In this document: in pieces, positions 44,201 through 54,311 of the stretch | How positions within the stretch are numbered: the first letter of the stretch is position 1 | How the letters are laid out: each line of letters begins with the position of its first letter | Origin: Anodontia alba | Lineage: Eukaryota > Mollusca > Bivalvia > Lucinida > Lucinidae | DNA length: 64,000 nucleotides | NCBI GenBank assembly: GCA_964016985.1 | Contig: OZ024837.1 | Location: 39,805,207 to 39,869,206 of the forward strand | Reading direction: 5' to 3' | Position numbers and translations under genes: made by a program | The notes under the pieces: model-generated | Told to the model about the DNA's origin: nothing | Seen by the model: the letters and a program-made list of their open reading frames with translations, nothing else | Databases searched by the model: none

Positions 44201-44384
44201 GTAAAGACGAGGAGTTGGATTTATTTCTCACCAAAAAGATCATGCTAGAATTCTGTTAACTGTTGGTGACAAGAAATTGCCCCATGGCTAGGTTGCTACT
44301 GCTGGTGGTGATCAAAAGGAGCTAATTGCAGAGAATGTTCAGTCAAAGGTGAAAAAGAGGTCAAGGTTATTAAGACTACAGCAC

Positions 44385-44575
44385 TCTGCAGGGTGCATTA
44401 TGGTGAATGTGTGTATGAAGTTTCATTAGCTTAAAAGCCTTGGTCTTTGAGAAAGGGAGCTAAACACACAGTCTTAGTACTACCGACACCGACAACAACA
44501 ATGCCAATGCCAATACTAAAGCCAACCACGCCGCTGCAAAGTGATCCCCACGTTGTTCCCGCTTGCTGAAGCAGT
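44385..44575. repeat. dispersed repeat AA, copy 2
   Basis: GTGTATGAAGTTTCATTAGC to AAAGTGATCCCCACGTTGTT, colinear with 17034-17228. Confidence 0.5.
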
Positions 44576-44739
44576 TGGGACAAGAACTGAAGCCACATGT
44601 TTGTCTGCACTGTTTAGCTTCTAACTACTGAATAGTACATTTTGCTGACAACTAGAATAAATTATTATAATATTAAGAGAACTGGATACACTTGACAGAG
44701 GTTCAAACATTTTAACAAGGGAGATAACTTTTAAGATTT

Positions 44740-44880
44740 CCTGTTTAGTTTCCTACACACCAAACCCCTTCAAAAAGGGGTCCACTCTAAAAGGAAAGAT
44801 TTTGCTCCCAACGGGAGCAAAATCTTTCCTTTTAGATTAGACCCCTTTTTAGAAGGGAGGCAAAAACAGGTTTGACAAGA
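44740..44880 (+). mobile_element. MITE family Q, best copy
   Basis: TTCCTGTTTAGTTTCC...CCCCTTCAAAAAGGGGTC arm, hairpin AAAAGGAAAGATTTTGCTCC and complement, AGAAGGGAGGCAAAAACAGG arm. Confidence 0.65.
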
Positions 44881-44989
44881 TTTGTGTCCCCTTAAAGTGT
44901 ATCCAATCCCCTTAAATAACTTGCAAAAATTTCAAACGTTGCGGAAAATAATTAATTTTCCTGTTTGAAATGTTTGGTCATTTACAATA

Positions 44990-45457
44990 CAGCAAAATTC
45001 TGCTATATCAAGACCCCTTTTGGGACAGTCTAAAAGTGATCTTATTAGTGGGCTGGTCTTAATATTGGATATAGATTACGGCAAGAGTTCTAAAATTTCT
45101 AACACTTTATTCTGTACTTTTTTGGCCAAAAGTTTTGGCCAAAACTTTGCTTTTATACAGTGTTTCTTAAAATAATCAGTGGAATGGCAAACAATGTAGA
45201 CCTTGATCAGACTTCTCCATCAGGAGCAGTCTGATCTGGGTCTACACTGTTTACAAAATTATGCCAATTAGTCAGAAACCTTCATGTATAGGGCATACCT
45301 TAATACTATAGAAACATTTGGAACTGACAAAACCTGGTCTTAATAGTGGAGCGGTCTTAATTTCAAATGGTCTTAACAGTGGAGTGGTCTTAATTTCAAG
45401 TGGTCTTAATAGTGGAGTGGTCTTAATTTCAAGCGGTCTTAATAGCAAATTTTCCTG
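44990..45457. mobile_element. TIR element family S abutting the gasdermin stop codon
   Basis: Ends CAGCAAAATTCTGCTATAT and ...AATAGCAAATTTTCCTG, TA on both sides (44988-44989, 45458-45459). The interior has a GTAGACC palindrome (45185-45258) and three 33-bp tandem units of GGTCTTAATAGTGGAGTGG type (45335-45433). It ends 4 bp from the stop codon at 45462-45464, so it would form the start of the 3' UTR on the minus strand. Confidence 0.7.
45106..45111 (-). terminator. candidate polyadenylation signal
   Basis: AATAAA on the minus strand, about 350 bases after the gasdermin stop and inside the S element. No other support. Confidence 0.3.
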
Positions 45458-45461
45458 TACT

Positions 45462-45656
45462 CTACTGGTTTCCCCATAAAGCAAACACTGTCCAATAGAC
45501 TTCATCTATTGAAGCAGGGAGTACTACAGGGGCCTCTATTAGCCCTGGACTTATTCTGTACTCCAAGTAAAGTAGTAATTTCTGTGCGTTTGAGTCTTGT
45601 GTTATCTGATTTACTTCTGGTCCGGTATTTTTTTCACCTCTAATACCATTCTGTAG
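45462..45656 (-). CDS. GSDME: gasdermin-E-like gene, terminal exon
   Basis: Last of four minus-strand exons, 64 codons plus a TAG stop at 45462-45464. It follows a good acceptor (TTATTGTTTCAG) and enters in phase 0, matching the phase of the exon at 51611-51760. The peptide has an acidic start, an amphipathic stretch (KLLLYLEYRISPGLIEA) and ends VYWTVFALWGNQ. Hydrophobic residues shortly before the terminus fit the end of the gasdermin C-terminal domain, which holds the pore-forming N-terminal domain inactive until a protease cuts the linker. A donor at CCA/GTAGAG is possible but weak, so I take the stop as real. The family call rests on my recall of the domain, not on a search. Confidence 0.65.
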   Translation of the reverse strand, partial: LQNGIRGEKNTGPEVNQITQDSNAQKLLLYLEYRISPGLIEAPVVLPASIDEVYWTVFALWGNQ

Positions 45657-46016
45657 CTGAAACAATAACAACAGCAATTATTTACAGTCTCGCAGTTTTC
45701 TTTATTTTTTCTTGTATTGTTATACCAAGTAATTAATGAATGTAATTGTCCACACACAAAGTCATCAGCATAAGGCTTGTGTGACATTATTCAAGAATAA
45801 AACCATGGCAATCCAAAAAGGCTACAATGTGAAAATGGCATTTAAAATAGTTTTAGCAATTTTCTAAGACTTGCCAGGAAAGTATGGAGGAATAAAGGTA
45901 TATGAAAAATATCAGTTTTTCTTCTGTTATTAAGCAGTAGATTTGCTACAGAGAACCACAGATGTTTTGCATAAGAACCTGAAATGATGGTGATTTTGTG
46001 TTATATGTCCCTTTCA

Positions 46017-46460
46017 ACATTATTTAAGTCATATTATTGCATAAAAAAAAAGTGTCGCACATTATAAACAGCCATGCATTAACCGGCGAAAGCCGTGTAT
46101 TAACAAGGCAATTCACGTGCTGTTAATGCACGCTACGCAACTTTTAATATGATCGTACTGGGGCCACAGATTTGCTGCCTTTATGAGATGTGTACTGCCC
46201 GGCCCTAGAACAAGCATAGTCCATGGCAATTGCTTTCGCGAAACATCGGTGAAAAGGCCATACAAAATAGTGCAAGAAATAATGCGAAATATGGCAAATG
46301 TTTTCAGTTTTTATGCAATAATAGCAATCGAACATGGTTTTTCAATGTATTAATATTAGCCAGGTCCCTTGGGAGGTGTTGAAAACCGAGGCCTCCAGCC
46401 TCGGTTTTCAACACCTCCCACGGGACCTGGCGAATGTTTATGCATGAAAAACCATGTTTA
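46017..46460. mobile_element. foldback-type element U, copy 1
   Basis: Two hairpin ends: one around CGTGCATTAACAGC-type motifs (46060-46140), the other a 127-bp hairpin with GGGAGGTGTTGAAAACCGAG and complement (46331-46457). Also at 51790-52188 and 59715-60166. Confidence 0.65.
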
Positions 46461-46479
46461 ATCCCTATATCAAATGACC

Positions 46480-46610
46480 ATGGAAAGGTGATAATGAAAG
46501 ACTCTGTGCAATGAAGTGCCATACAGTCACGAGTTGAATTCTGCCTCCAGTGGGATCCAAACCAAGGATCTCAGGATCCAAAGTCAGAACTGCTAACCAC
46601 TCAGTCATCT
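46480..46610 (-). mobile_element. tRNA-headed SINE M, copy 2
   Basis: Minus-strand box A ATGACTGAGTGGTTAG and box-B-like GGTTTGGATCCC. It abuts an L element in exactly the way seen at 36851/36852. Confidence 0.6.
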
Positions 46611-46855
46611 GGGCCCACTTGTTCAAAGCATCGTTAGCTTAATGAGCTTGTTAGTGGTCAAAATCTTAACTGTTCTAGTAAGTACAATATCTATTTCAAA
46701 GGCATTTTTGCTGAAAAAATGTGAGAAGCTTTTGCATTTGCAAAAGCTACTCACATTTTTTCAGCAAAAAATATTAGCATATATGCCATATTTAATGATC
46801 AAAATCTTAATGATACATTAACTAATGACATTGTTAGTTTTGAACAACAGGGTCC
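46611..46855. mobile_element. TIR element family L, copy 3
   Basis: GGGCCCACTTGTTCAAAGCA to TTTTGAACAACAGGGTCC, core hairpin AATGTGAGAAGCTTTTGCAT. Flanking base T on both sides. Confidence 0.7.
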
Positions 46856-47059
46856 TGGATTCTTCACACACATACAAAAAATTAAATACATGTATGTATC
46901 AAAATAAATGGCAAATTAGACAACACCATACTATATGTATACACATTGTATGTATCCTTAATATTTGAAGAGGCATGCTTTGGCTAACAGAGCAGACCCA
47001 GATCAAACTGCTCCAAAAGTAGTTTATCCATGATCTGCAAACTTTGTCTTTCAACCAGC

Positions 47060-47515
47060 ATGTTTACAAATCATCCCTGACTCGGGATAAGGCGCTTTTT
47101 CAACCAAATGAGCCAGCGCACGACAAAACCTACAAGAATACTTGTGCGACCAGCAAAGACACAAATAAACCTGCTCATCTGTACAGTCCGATCAGTCTTC
47201 ACTGATCACATGTGCCTTCTACATCCTCTGGCCTATCCGAAGAGGAATAAATGAGAACCCTTGTCATACTGGGTGGATGTACAGGCTGATCTGAGTCTTC
47301 GCTGGTTACATTCGGTCTTACTGTAGGTTTTGTCGTGCACTGGCTCATATAATATTGACTGTTTTCTTATTTCTCCACAAAACATATTGTGTGTACACAT
47401 TAGAAGAGCCTTGCTTTGTCGCTTCAAATGAGTGCCCACAACACAGGCTTCTAATGAGTACCCACAACATCATTCTGTTTTCATAGAGAAATAATAGAAC
47501 ATTAACCCAATATAC
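47060..47515 (+). mobile_element. hairpin MITE family B split by element X
   Basis: Left arm CGGGATAAGGCGCTTTTTCA before 47108. The right arm with TTATTTCTCCACAAAACATA resumes after 47348, ending in CATAGAGAAATAATAGAAC. Confidence 0.55.
47108..47348. mobile_element. TIR element X nested in MITE B
   Basis: Inverted ends ATGAGCCAGCGCACGACAAA (longer pairing with one mismatch) and complement. The interior has GATCAG-type inverted motifs. Single copy here. Confidence 0.7.
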
Positions 47516-47563
47516 AGAAAAATTCTTTCCTTTTAGAGCAGACCCCTTTTCAGAAGGGACTGG

Positions 47564-48568
47564 TATATCCTTTCGACGTCCGGCATGTTCTGGAACCAAA
47601 CATCCGTTGCGTAAAAATCCGGTTGAAAAAATGGGGTGTCAAATAGCACGTATGTTCTGGAGTCTAACGACCATAGTGTATTAAAACGGTAGGTAGAAAT
47701 GCCGTTTCTATAGCCATTGTGTAATATGCGTAATGATTTCTCGTTTTTTCCTTTATGTTTAATTAAAAAACATAAACTTACTCCGCATATAAACGCATTG
47801 GCATTCGTTTGAAATTTTATTTTGGGATCTTGTAAATGGGAAAACTGAAACGCAGAAGAACGTTGTGACTGTTCTTTTTTTGTTTTTGTGAATTTCAGCG
47901 ATATGGATACGAACGACCATAACGTTTTCAAAAGGTTCAGAAATCTATTTTATACGTATTAGTACGCTAAAAGTTTAAGGACAGTCAACACCATAACGTA
48001 CTCAAAACGAAACTTAATGTGAACGCAACGGCCAAAGCGTATCAAAACGGAATTCTTATCAAGATGTAATGTTACGTAATTGTAAAATAATGATGATTCA
48101 ATATACCGTTTTTTCTTGAAAATATAAAGTTCAGTCTTTTTACTATCAAATCCAAGGCTACTTACTTCTTTGTCGTTTGCCCATCTCTTAATAAATATTT
48201 TTTAATGACGTAACACTTTTTAATATTTTTTGAAATGTGACATTTCGCTATTTTTAGCTTTTAATCATTAATTACGTAATTATGATATGACAAGTGTGAC
48301 GATGCATAATAATAGTCTCGGCTATAATAAATAAAAATTTTACTTAAAAATTATATATTTGTTCGTCATTTGATTGAAAATATTTTCTAAAGTTGGCATC
48401 TTATTTCAAAATTCCTGGCCGTTCTACGACAGAACTATCGTGCTATTTATCACCCTTTTTTTTCAACCGAATTATCACGTTACCGCTATTTAGCTGTAAA
48501 AGATGCGTGCTATTTATCACCCCTTTTTTTCAACCGTTTTAATACGTTGAGGACGTCGAAAGGATATA
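47564..48568. mobile_element. 1-kb element with 18-bp perfect TIRs
   Basis: Perfect inverted ends TATATCCTTTCGACGTCC at 47564-47581 and 48551-48568. Inside each end is a second inverted module, GGTTGAAAAAA..GGGGTG..AAATAGCACG. The motif AACGACCATAACGT...CAAAACGG recurs in variants at about 47667, 47914, 47985 and 48025. One minus-strand frame of about 130 codons (47533-47931) has no motif I know and overlaps the element end, so it is probably chance. Superfamily unknown. Confidence 0.7.
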
Positions 48569-48603
48569 GGAATGAAATCAAGCAGTTCCAGAAGTTGTTT
48601 CTC

Positions 48604-49140
48604 TTGTTAATTGGTTGTGTTGGGCTTTAACGACCCATCAACCCTTGTGAGTCATTTTGTGTCATCTCCAAGAGAAAGGGAAAAAAGAGACAGAAGAGAT
48701 AGTAGAGGAGATTTTTTTTTTTTTTTTTTTTTTTTTTTGATTTGGGTTTTACGGCCCTTTCAAGAATATTTCACTTATATCGAGCCGATCGTTCATCGAA
48801 GGTGGGCGAAAACCGGAGAACCCGGAGAAAAACCACCTGACCATCCGTAAGCAGAACTTGGCTTTCCCACATATGACCCGAGCGAGGCTCGAACCACAGC
48901 GGTGAGAAACCTAATGGATTAAGAGTCAACTCTCTTATGCACTAGGCTACGGGGGCCCGCAGTAGAGGAGATGAAAGAGAAACAGAAAGAAAGATGAACA
49001 GGGATGAAAGTGAAGAAACGGAAGAAATAAAACATCTCCCCTCTACCTTTATCTGCTACAAAGGATAGCAGGCCTTGCCCAACTGTAAGCCAATATCAGT
49101 TGGATGCCCCAGTGACGTAAGATACATGACACCTTCACAC
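48604..49140 (-). mobile_element. SINE O, copy 1, split by SINE N
   Basis: GGTTGTGTTGGGCTTTAACG at the left (tail side) to CCCAGTGACGTAAGATACAT at the right. Resembles the pieces of the copy at 58531-61549. SINE status is inferred from the target duplication of that second copy. Confidence 0.55.
48713..48960 (-). mobile_element. SINE N, complete, with 12-bp TSD
   Basis: A 248-bp minus-strand SINE: head GCCCCCGTAGCCTAGTGCAT (box A), box B GTGGTTCGAGCCTC, and a poly-A tail (plus-strand poly-T at 48713-48738). Flanked by AGTAGAGGAGAT at 48701-48712 and 48961-48972. Confidence 0.9.
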
Positions 49141-49144
49141 CATC

Positions 49145-49270
49145 CAAAAGCTACTCACATTTTTTTCAGCAAAAAATATCAGAATATTGTATACTGAATC
49201 TGCTAAAACAGTTAACAAAATGACCCTTAACGAACTCGTTAAGCTAACGACGCTTTGAACAACTGGGCCC
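49145..49270. mobile_element. TIR element family L, right half
   Basis: AAAAGCTACTCACATTTTTT to CTTTGAACAACTGGGCCC. The left half is missing; it is joined to SINE O. Confidence 0.6.
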
Positions 49271-49440
49271 TAGTGTGTTAAGTCCACTTAAGGAGTTAAT
49301 ATGGCAAAGTGAAACTGATGATGACGGTTTGGTGTTTTATGTCCCTTTAAACATTATTTAAGTCATACTGAGATGACGTAATGGCGATAATGAAAGGCTC
49401 TATACAGTCATGAGGCCAAATAAAAAATATGTGCATTTAG

Positions 49441-49721
49441 CATTACGAAAACACGCCTATTCAAATATATGGAAAATTTCACCACCAATTAAAAAGGGAA
49501 ATTTTCAGATAAAAAATTCAGATATTTTCCATATTTCTGCTCAAAACATAGTTTGTGGGTACTCGTTAGAACCGCCTCAGCGAGGCAGTTCTAAGGAGTA
49601 CCCACTATCTATGTTTTAAGCAGAAATAAGAATAATAATGTATACCCCTGTAAACCCCAGATTTACTTTATAATGGTGGGGTTGAAGGGGGTCAACATAA
49701 TATAGCCGTTTTTTCGTGATG
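49441..49721 (-). mobile_element. CATT-family MITE in gasdermin intron
   Basis: CATTACGAAAACACGCC to GCCGTTTTTTCGTGATG with partly decayed hairpin. Flanks are G and G. Confidence 0.82.
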
Positions 49722-50029
49722 GGGTAACCCTACCCTACCTAATTTTTCTGGTAAAACCTAGCTTCTGGTAAAACCTAGCTATTTTGTCCTGTTTTACTTG
49801 GAAAAAATATTCATGAATGCTAAATATTCAGACAAGTAGGTCTGAGTAAACTGTGTAGACCCAGATCAAACTGCTCCTTTTTATCAGGATCTACACTGTT
49901 TGCCATTCTATCAGTACTTTTAGACACATCTAAGGATAGTCAGATACTTAGTGACATTAATGCGAAGTATGTGTGAAGTCCAAATATATTTGATAATAAT
50001 GGTATAATTCTACAAAATAAAGGCATCGC

Positions 50030-51375
50030 AAGCATAATACCCTGCCATAGCAATTATTTGTTTATGTATTAAAGTTATCATTGCGAAAATGTCGGGAAAG
50101 AAAATGACGGAGGGACAGATAACAATCCTAAAGCAGATCTTGATAATATCAATGGACAGATAACAATCCTAAAGCAGATCTTGTTAATATCAATGCATAT
50201 AGCAAGTTTGGTTAAAAGGCCTTGTTATTCTGAAATGAAAATATGGACGTGTGTCAGGCAGATAACTCTGTAAAAATTTGACAAAATTTGCCCATTAGCA
50301 ATTCCAAATCTGATCTCCTTACTGTCAATACATATAGCAAGTTTGGTTAAAATCCCTTGTTATTTACTAAAGTTATTATCCGGAAACGAAAATATGGGTG
50401 TGTCTCAGGCAGATAACTCTGTAACCATTTTATGAAATTTGCCCATTAGCAATCCCAAACCAGATCTCCTTAATGTCAATGCATATAGCAAGTTTGATGA
50501 AAATCCCTTATTATTTACTCATCATCTGGAAATGAAAATATGGGCGTGTCTCGGGCAGATAACTCCGTAAAATATTGACAAAATTTGCCTATTAGCAATC
50601 CCAAACCAGATCTCCTTAATGTCAATGCATGTAGCAAGTTTGGTGAAAATCCCTTGTTATTTACTGAGGTTATAGTCCGGAAATGAAAATATGGGCATGT
50701 CTCGGGCAGATAACTCTGTCAAAAATTGAAGAAATTTGCGCATTAGCAATCCAAAAGCAGATCTTCACAATATCAATGCACATACCAAATTTGGTGAAAA
50801 TCCATTGATGTTTACTCAAGTTATCATCCGGAAACAAAAATATGGGCGTCTCGGGCAGATAACTCTGTCAAATATTGACGAAATTTGCCCATTAGCAATC
50901 CCAAACCAGATCTCCTTAATGCCAATGCATAGAGCAAGTTTGGTGAAAATCCCTTGTTATTTACTCAAGTTAAAGTCCGGAAACGAAAATATGGCAGATA
51001 ACTCCGTCAAAAATTGACAAAATTTGCGCATTAGCAATCCCAAAGCAGATCTCCATAATATCAATGCACACACCAAGTTTGGTGAAAATCCATTGATGTT
51101 TACTCAAGTTATCGTCCGGAAACGAAAATATGGGCATGTCTCGGGCAGATAACTCCGTCAAAAATTGACGAAATTTGCCCATTAGCAATCCCAAACCAGA
51201 TCTCCACAATATCAATGCACATACCAAGTTTGGTGAAAATCCATTGATGTTTACTCAAGTTATCATCCGGAAATGAAAAATGGATGGACAGACGGACGAA
51301 AGACGGACAGACGGACTCACGGACAACCAACGTGAAACCATAATACCCCGCCACTATTGTTTGATGAGGTATAAA
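50030..51375 (+). mobile_element. element F with 150-bp tandem core
   Basis: AATACCCTGCCATAGCAA at the left, then about eight copies of a unit of about 150 bp (marker GGGCAGATAACTCYGTCAAA). It ends GACAGACGGACGAAAGACGG and ATAATACCCCGCCACTATTG. Long frames are repeat translation. Confidence 0.75.
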
Positions 51376-51457
51376 AAAATGTAAAACATAACCCCCAGCT
51401 ACCCAACCTATTGTTACCCTAAACACATATTTTTTTAAGTGGCCTGAGCTAAACTCC

Positions 51458-51535
51458 ACATCCAGCTGGACTGGAACCCGGGATCCTGTGACCTTAAAAC
51501 AGTGATTCTAACCCGCCCCCAGCCACCCAAGCACT
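51458..51535 (-). mobile_element. tRNA-like SINE head fragment
   Basis: Minus strand has GGTGGCTGGGGGCGGGTTAG then CGGGTTCCAGTCC about 30 bases on, resembling boxes A and B. It lies 76 bp from the gasdermin exon donor. Confidence 0.35.
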
Positions 51536-51610
51536 TCGCATGGTGAAACAATTTGTCTTAAATGCATGAATCTGTATTTGGGTAAAATAATGAAACAAAG
51601 TTATAGTTAC

Positions 51611-51760
51611 CACTTTCAACAGAGCCGGGGCTGTTTTTGGAGTACATCCTCTGATAAGTTCAGTTTCTTCATCATCTAACTCTGTTATAGCATCAAATAA
51701 TTCACCTAAAGCAGCAACTATGTCTGTGACCTTGGCAGGTGCTTTTATGTCACCAGAGCT
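51611..51760 (-). CDS. GSDME: gasdermin-E-like gene, third visible exon
   Basis: Exactly 50 codons between acceptor CATTTTTCAG/AGCTCTGG and donor AAAGTG/GTAACT, phase 0 at both sides, no stop. The peptide reads like a helical repeat: IVAALGELFDAITELDDEET, then LIRGC and APALLKV. In gasdermin E this position has a helix with an A-L-x-E-L/M-x-D pattern followed by a conserved Cys and a leucine-rich helix. Codon usage and absence of repeats set it apart from the MITE-rich flanks. Joins in frame to the exons at 52572-52691 and 45462-45656. Confidence 0.7.
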
Positions 51761-51789
51761 CTGAAAAATGCAGTAAATGATGAAATTTT

Positions 51790-52188
51790 AGTGTTTTACG
51801 TCTGTTTCAACATTATTTAAGTCATATTATTGCATAAAAAGCAGTGTTGCACGTTATTAACAGCCGTGCATTAACCGGCGAAAAGCCGTGTATTAACAAG
51901 GCAATTCACCCGCTGTTAATGCACGGCTCGCGCTGTTAATGTACTTTCAATATGTTCGTACCGGGGCCACAGAATTGCTGCCGTCAAGAGATGTGTACTG
52001 TCCTGCCCCAGAACGAGCATAGTCCGTGGAAACAGCGTTCGCGCGACATCGGTGAAAAGGCGAAACATAATAGTGCAAGAAATAACGCGAAATGTAGCAA
52101 ATATTTTCAGTTTTTATGCAATAATAGCGATCGAACATGGTTTTTCAATGCATTAACATTCGCCAGGTCCCTTGGGAGGTGTTGAAAA
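51790..52188. mobile_element. foldback-type element U, copy 2
   Basis: Colinear with 46017-46460 up to GGTGTTGAAAACCGA, then cut. The remainder to 52320 carries GACAGACAAACGGACG, the end motif of tandem-core elements. It occupies most of the 811-bp intron. Confidence 0.6.
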
Positions 52189-52394
52189 CCGAATACCTGT
52201 GTATAAAATTTCAATCCAATATATCAATCCTCTCAAAAGATATCGCACGGAAACCAAGTGTTACGTACGGGACAGACAAACGGACGCACGTACGGACAGC
52301 GGTGATACTATATGCCCCCCATTGAAAATGGCGGTGGCATAATAAAACTTACCTCCCTTTTTAAAAGACATGGTGGCATAGCTTTTAATAAGAT

Positions 52395-52500
52395 TTTTTT
52401 TTTTCAATCCAAAAGTACTGATATTTTTCTTATTTCTCCACAAAAACACATGTTGTGGTACTCATTAGGAGCGCCTTGGAGAAATAAGAAAAATATTTAC
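52395..52500 (+). mobile_element. hairpin MITE family B, deleted copy
   Basis: AAAAGTACTGATATTTTTCT, TTCTCCACAAAAACACATGT, then a collapsed core and GGAGAAATAAGAAAAATAT. Confidence 0.5.
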
Positions 52501-52571
52501 CTGAAACCCGCTCTAGTTCAGACCTATGTTGTGGAAAATCTACTTGGTGTGTCCAGTCTCTTTAAACTTAC

Positions 52572-52691
52572 AGTAATAGTACAACCAAGTAGATCTATAA
52601 TCTTCATCCATTTGTTCTTAGGTGCCAGCAATACTTTCTCCAACATACTGACATTTACTTCTATCTTCTTGCTTCTTTCTAATTTCTCTAT
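52572..52691 (-). CDS. GSDME: gasdermin-E-like gene, second visible exon
   Basis: Exactly 40 codons between acceptor TTTTTATTCCAG/ATAGAG and a consensus donor ATTACT/GTAAGT, phase 0 at both ends. The peptide is basic at the start (IEKLERSKKIEV) and ends MKIIDLLGCTIT. The closing L-L-G-C-S/T motif after a helix is a landmark of the GSDME C-terminal domain. The distance from the preceding DLPP motif, about 65-70 residues when the first donor of the upstream exon is used, also fits. Best splice signals of the four exons. No frame or codon oddity. Confidence 0.72.
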
Positions 52692-52761
52692 CTGGAATAA
52701 AAAGAATTCTTACAGAGTTAAAAATCTACCATATGTATGAGTCGCAATGTGAGAATACCTA

Positions 52762-52845
52762 CAGTGAAATTCCGCGATAAAGGCCACCTTTGGTATTGCC
52801 TAAAAGTGGTCTTATTAGCGGGGTGGTCTTAATATTACATGTAGA
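52762..52845 (+). mobile_element. TIR element family S, left-end fragment
   Basis: TACAGTGAAATTCCGCGATA and GTGGTCTTATTAGCGGGGTG match the left arm of 44990-45457. Confidence 0.5.
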
Positions 52846-52846
52846 A

Positions 52847-53252
52847 CATAGCTCCAGATAAGGTGCTTTTTTCAACCAAAAAGTACTGGGCTCTGTTGTT
52901 CAAAGCTAACATATACATAGTATAATATACATAGAGTGATACACAAATATGCTGAAATTTTTTGCTGAAAAAATGTGAGTAGCTTTTGCAGTGCAAAAGC
53001 TACTCACACTTTTTCAGCAAAAAATATCAGAATATTGTATATTGAATCTGCTAAAACAGTTAAAGAAATTACCCTTAACGAGCTCGTTAAGCTAACGACG
53101 CTTTGAACAACCGGGCCCTGATATTTTTAAGAATGTTCTGGTATCATTAGCAGCACCTTGCAGAGCTACTTCTAATAAGTACCCACAACATATTTTTTTA
53201 TGGAGAAATAAGAAAAATATTATGTGGTTACACCATCTTATCTGGAGCTATG
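52847..53252 (+). mobile_element. hairpin MITE family B split by element L
   Basis: Left end CATAGCTCCAGATAAGGTGC, right end CACCATCTTATCTGGAGCTATG: imperfect inverted termini of the family. The element L at 52888-53118 lies between AAGTACT and GATATTTTT. Confidence 0.72.
52888..53118. mobile_element. TIR element family L nested in MITE B
   Basis: GGGCTCTGTTGTTCAAAGCT to TTTGAACAACCGGGCCC, hairpin AATGTGAGTAGCTTTTGCAG. The pre-insertion site AAGTACTGATATTT implies at most a one- or two-base duplication. Confidence 0.72.
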
Positions 53253-53254
53253 TT

Positions 53255-53550
53255 TGGTTAAAATTCCGTCCTGTGGTTTGGGATGTGATAGCACGACAGA
53301 TGGACAGACAGTGACCTTTTGACCCACCCTAAGGTCACACTGAGCAGAGTGAAAAATTGTGTTGCTCTCACATATCCATACCACATGGGGAAGTCATGTA
53401 GCAAGTTTGGTTAAATTCTGCCCAGTGGTTTAGGAGGAGATAGCGTGATAGACAGACAAAGATGTTTACAATAACCCTACCCCTTAAATGTTTTAATTTT
53501 ATGAAATTAAAGAGAAATGGGTACACTTTACAAGAAGAAACTCTATCTAA
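53255..53550 (+). repeat. fragment of a tandem-core element
   Basis: Two half-similar segments, GTTTGGTTAAAATTCCGTCC and GTTTGGTTAAATTCTGCCCA, each followed by a GTGGTTTRGGAKGWGATAGC motif and GACAGAC. Looks like two decayed units of another such family. Confidence 0.45.
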
Positions 53551-53569
53551 ATTCTTGCTGCCTTCTTTC

Positions 53570-53645
53570 TGAAAAAGAAGAGTCCTTGGGAGCAAATTCT
53601 TTCCTTTTAGAGCAAACCCTTTTTCTGAAGGGAATTTATGAGCAG
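53570..53645 (+). mobile_element. MITE family Q, partial
   Basis: GGGAGCAAATTCTTTCCTTT half-hairpin with CCCTTTTTCTGAAGGG arm. Confidence 0.5.
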
Positions 53646-53710
53646 GAAAACAATCAGGAAGTCATTAAAATTTGTAATAAAAACGTGAAACAATAATACC
53701 CTGCTGCTAC

Positions 53711-53854
53711 CACATCCAGGGCAGCCAACTGATCTGCATCTGCATTGTTTGTCATTCAGTATGTGAATTTGTTTCAACAACCTGGATAAAGTATTCTGAT
53801 TGGCTGACAATTAAAAATGGGTGTGGCATCTTAATTTATTCAGCATGTCAAGGG
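53711..53854. mobile_element. TTAA MITE, right half
   Basis: GGCAGCCAACTGATCTGCAT to TCAGCATGTCAAGGG, then TTAA at 53855-53858. Preceded by an element F fragment (CGTGAAACAATAATACCC, about 53685). Confidence 0.6.
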
Positions 53855-54009
53855 TTAACATGTCTTTGTAAAATGTATTCTGTATACTTCATTTTGGATC
53901 ATTCTGGATCAAATAATTTTTTTCAGTCATAAATTATTATTATTTTTCTTATTTTTCCATAAAAATATACTGTGGTGATATTCAAGTACTTGAGACGGGA
54001 GAGGCAGGT

Positions 54010-54150
54010 ATGGTATGCCTCCTTTTTTTGAAAAGGGAGCTACTCTAAAAGGAAAGAATTTGCTCCCATATGCTCCCATAGGGAGCAAATTCTTTTCTTT
54101 TAAAGCAGACCCCTTTTGAAGGGGCTTTGTTTGCAGGAAAGCAAGTTACA
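54010..54150 (+). mobile_element. MITE family Q, copy with doubled loop
   Basis: AAAAGGAAAGAATTTGCTCC and complement with ATGCTCCCAT repeated in the loop. Confidence 0.6.
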
Positions 54151-54311
54151 GAAAGGAAAGGTGTCTCCAGCATTAAAAGGACCAAATTTATTCAAAGTAC
54201 ATCCAGCCTCAATCATAGCAGGCCCTGCTTACAGCATATGCTGATGCTCAATGAAATCTTGGCCTTGGCTCTTCTCATGTACACTATAAAGGCCCCTTGA
54301 AGCAAAACACT

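Larger units (their letters stand above)
45657..51610 (-). other. gasdermin-like intron, 5.95 kb, repeat-filled
   Basis: Bounded by the donor GTG/GTAACT at the right and the acceptor TTTCAG/CTACAG at the left, phase 0. It holds U, M, L, B/X, a 1-kb TIR element, a SINE inside a SINE, a CATT MITE and the element-F array, listed separately. Confidence 0.65.

Noticed and set aside
47533..47931. 132-codon minus-strand frame as the transposase of the 1-kb element
   Set aside because: It runs over the element's end, lacks catalytic or DNA-binding motifs, and is too short.
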